DNA from: Hippasteria phrygiana
Lineage: Eukaryota > Echinodermata > Asteroidea > Valvatida > Goniasteridae
Reading direction: 5' to 3'
Length of the DNA: 64,000 nt
NCBI GenBank assembly: GCA_037893225.1
Contig: JAZGUH010000416.1
Location: forward strand, 1-64,000
Shown here: positions 63,302-64,000 of the stretch, in pieces
Layout: every line of letters starts with the position of its first letter
Position numbering within the stretch: the stretch's first letter is position 1
Position numbers and translations under genes: made by a program
Notes under the pieces: generated by a model
Told to the model about the DNA's origin: nothing
Seen by the model: the letters and a program-made list of their open reading frames with translations, nothing else
Database searches by the model: none

Positions 63302-64000
63302 GAGTTAAAACTTGTGGAGAAAATTCAAACCTCGCAATGTTTATTTTCTTCCCAGCCAACATCTGTGTACATGTTACCGTCTATTTATTGCTCCATGCAT
63401 GTCAAATTCCCTGGGGTATGGACTTGCTTTACTCATTCATAATTGCATGAAATATCAACCAAATTCAGTAATTTTGACATGTATGGATAGCTTAGATCTG
63501 GCGCTACATGTTGCAATTATCGGCGGCTTCTGAGAGTTAAAACTTGTGGAGAAAATTCAAACCTCGCAATGTTTATTTTCTTCCCAGCCAACATCTGTGT
63601 ACATGTTACCGTCTATTTATTGCTCCATGCATGTCAAATTCCCTGGGGTATGGACTTGCTTTACTCATTCATAATTGCATGAAATATCAACCAAATTCAG
63701 TAATTTTGACATGTATGGATAGCTTAGATCTGGCGCTACATGTTGCAATTATCGGCGGCTTCTTAGAGTTAACACTTGTGGAGAAAATTCAAACCTCGCA
63801 ATGTTTATTTTCTTCCCGGCCACCATCTGTGTGCAGATTACCTTTTATTTATTGCTCCATGCCTGTCAAATTCCATGGGGTATGGACTTGCTTTACTCAT
63901 TCATAATTGCATGAAATATCAACCAAATTCAGTAATTGTGACATGTATGGATAGCTTAGATCTGGCGCTACATGTTGCAATTATCGGCGGCTTCTTAGAG
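63302..64000. repeat. Terminal S3, S3, S1hv monomers, incomplete
   Basis: A solitary S3 ending in t231g (63302-63533), then S3 (63534-63765) and an S1hv that the window cuts two bases into the following monomer. This matches 51479-52174. The array shows no sign of ending here. Confidence 0.9.

Larger units (their letters stand above)
1..64000. repeat. 232-bp tandem satellite array, entire window
   Basis: Every stretch of the window is a copy of one 232-bp unit, all in the same orientation, with no inversion, no spacer and no inserted element. The 275 unit starts after the partial first unit fit the coordinates exactly if 243 units are 232 bp and 32 (type S4) are 231 bp. A plain S1 unit has 91 G or C bases (39% GC) and five CpG dinucleotides against about nine expected. 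Each unit holds a BglII site (AGATCT) at about positions 193-198. S1 and S2 differ at eight or nine positions (about 96% identity), and copies of one type are usually identical. Long homogenised monomers with higher-order repeats are typical of eukaryotic centromeric or pericentromeric satellites; that location is inferred, not shown. The family is not recognised. The array continues past both window ends. Confidence 0.98.
17861..64000. repeat. Region II: S3/S4/S5 higher-order repeat domain
   Basis: About 199 monomers. S3, S4, S5 and S1h become common, while the n, x and y variants of Region I are absent. The basic plan between S3 monomers is S3 S1h S4 S5 S1 S1h S4 S5 S1t S5 S1 S1 S1 S2 S1, 15 monomers and 3,478 bp with two S4. 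Actual S3-to-S3 distances vary from 232 to 5,796 bp through deletion, duplication and fusion of parts of this plan. Blocks from Region I (S1p, S2f, S1k, S6) reappear only at 48697-50783 and 60984-62606. Confidence 0.85.
59129..64000. repeat. Long segmental duplication, copy 2 (21 monomers, cut by window end)
   Basis: Counterpart of 46146-52174 with the same eight private substitutions. It lacks three monomers between 59934 and 60633 and two monomers (S2f S1k) before 62375. The two losses are whole monomers, so register is kept. Copy 2 may continue past base 64000. Confidence 0.92.

Noticed and set aside
240..63906. Hundreds of overlapping open frames, mostly 120 codons, spaced 232 bp apart
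   Set aside because: They are a by-product of the repeat: 232 is not a multiple of three, so the frame shifts by one each unit and every frame ends in the next monomer at the same tcattcataa stop. Most need a TTG start, adjacent frames overlap, and S4's base deletion shortens them without consequence. No protein domain is recognisable.
1..64000. CRISPR array
   Set aside because: Although regularly spaced, there are no short direct repeats separated by unique spacers; the whole 232 bp is conserved and no cas-like gene is present.
1..64000. CENP-B box
   Set aside because: The canonical box needs TTCG and CGGG core blocks at fixed spacing. TTCG and its complement CGAA are absent from the consensus monomer, so no match is possible in the standard types.
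1..64000. Transposon or LTR element as the source of the repetition
   Set aside because: No terminal inverted repeats, target-site duplications, polypurine tract, tRNA primer site or transposase/polymerase reading frame can be seen; the unit is short and strictly tandem.
1..64000. Telomeric, rDNA, 5S or tRNA gene arrays
   Set aside because: No telomere hexamer or heptamer runs, no conserved rRNA words, no A/B-box tRNA promoter pair and no cloverleaf could be found in the unit.
1..64000. A previously undescribed multi-gene system such as defence or biosynthesis
   Set aside because: The window contains no sequence other than the satellite, so no gene cluster can be present; the novelty is limited to the repeat family and its architecture.

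Overview
The whole 64,000-base window is one uninterrupted, head-to-tail tandem satellite array. The unit is 232 bp and about 39% GC, and it runs from the first base to the last in a single orientation. I counted 275 unit starts after a partial first unit; the last unit is cut off by the window end. I see no gene, RNA gene, transposon, CRISPR array or unique sequence. Several kilobases of near-identical long monomers organised into nested higher-order repeats point to eukaryotic nuclear heterochromatin, probably centromeric or pericentromeric. That location is inference, and I do not recognise the satellite family or the species.

Naming used below. Monomer position 1 is the first base of the motif gagttaa. 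Types are set by linked substitutions, mostly at positions 50-110. S1 is the commonest type (about 106 plain copies). S1h is S1 with c110a, which makes CCATGG (about 38). S2 differs from S1 at 50, 58, 68, 71, 72, 78, 80 and 98 (about 33). S2f is S2 with the S1 state at 78 and 80 (7). S3 is S2-like but c50 and g53a, and usually follows t231g in the preceding monomer (23). S4 is a mosaic with a 1-base deletion near 119/120, so 231 bp (32). S5 is S1h with t79g (30). S6 is S2 with c50 (4). S7 is S2 ends with an S1 centre (2). Suffixes mark single changes: x a103c, q c93a, m c97a, c t111c, n c155t, v t173g, w t174g, p a176c, k ac176-177ca, y c206t, t t219c.

Layout. Bases 1-229 and about 685-745 are rich in single-base indels seen nowhere else and look like poorly corrected sequence at a contig end. 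Region I (230-17860) is built mainly of S1 and S2, in dimer-, trimer-, pentamer- and hexamer-scale higher-order repeats. It includes a perfect-looking 1,392-bp tandem hexamer and a 1,160-bp tandem pentamer. Region II (17861-64000) brings in S3, S4 and S5. It is built around a 15-monomer higher-order repeat (S3 S1h S4 S5 S1 S1h S4 S5 S1t S5 S1 S1 S1 S2 S1, about 3,478 bp) that has been shortened, expanded and reshuffled between successive S3 monomers.

Larger duplications lie on top of this. A block of 16 monomers recurs 4,637 bp downstream. A nonamer of 2,087 bp occurs four times. A 6-kb segment at 46146-52174 recurs at 59129-64000 with shared private substitutions but lacks five whole monomers. 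Length changes between copies are whole numbers of monomers, as expected from unequal exchange or replication slippage in register. The window encodes no pathway; the information is in the repeat architecture.
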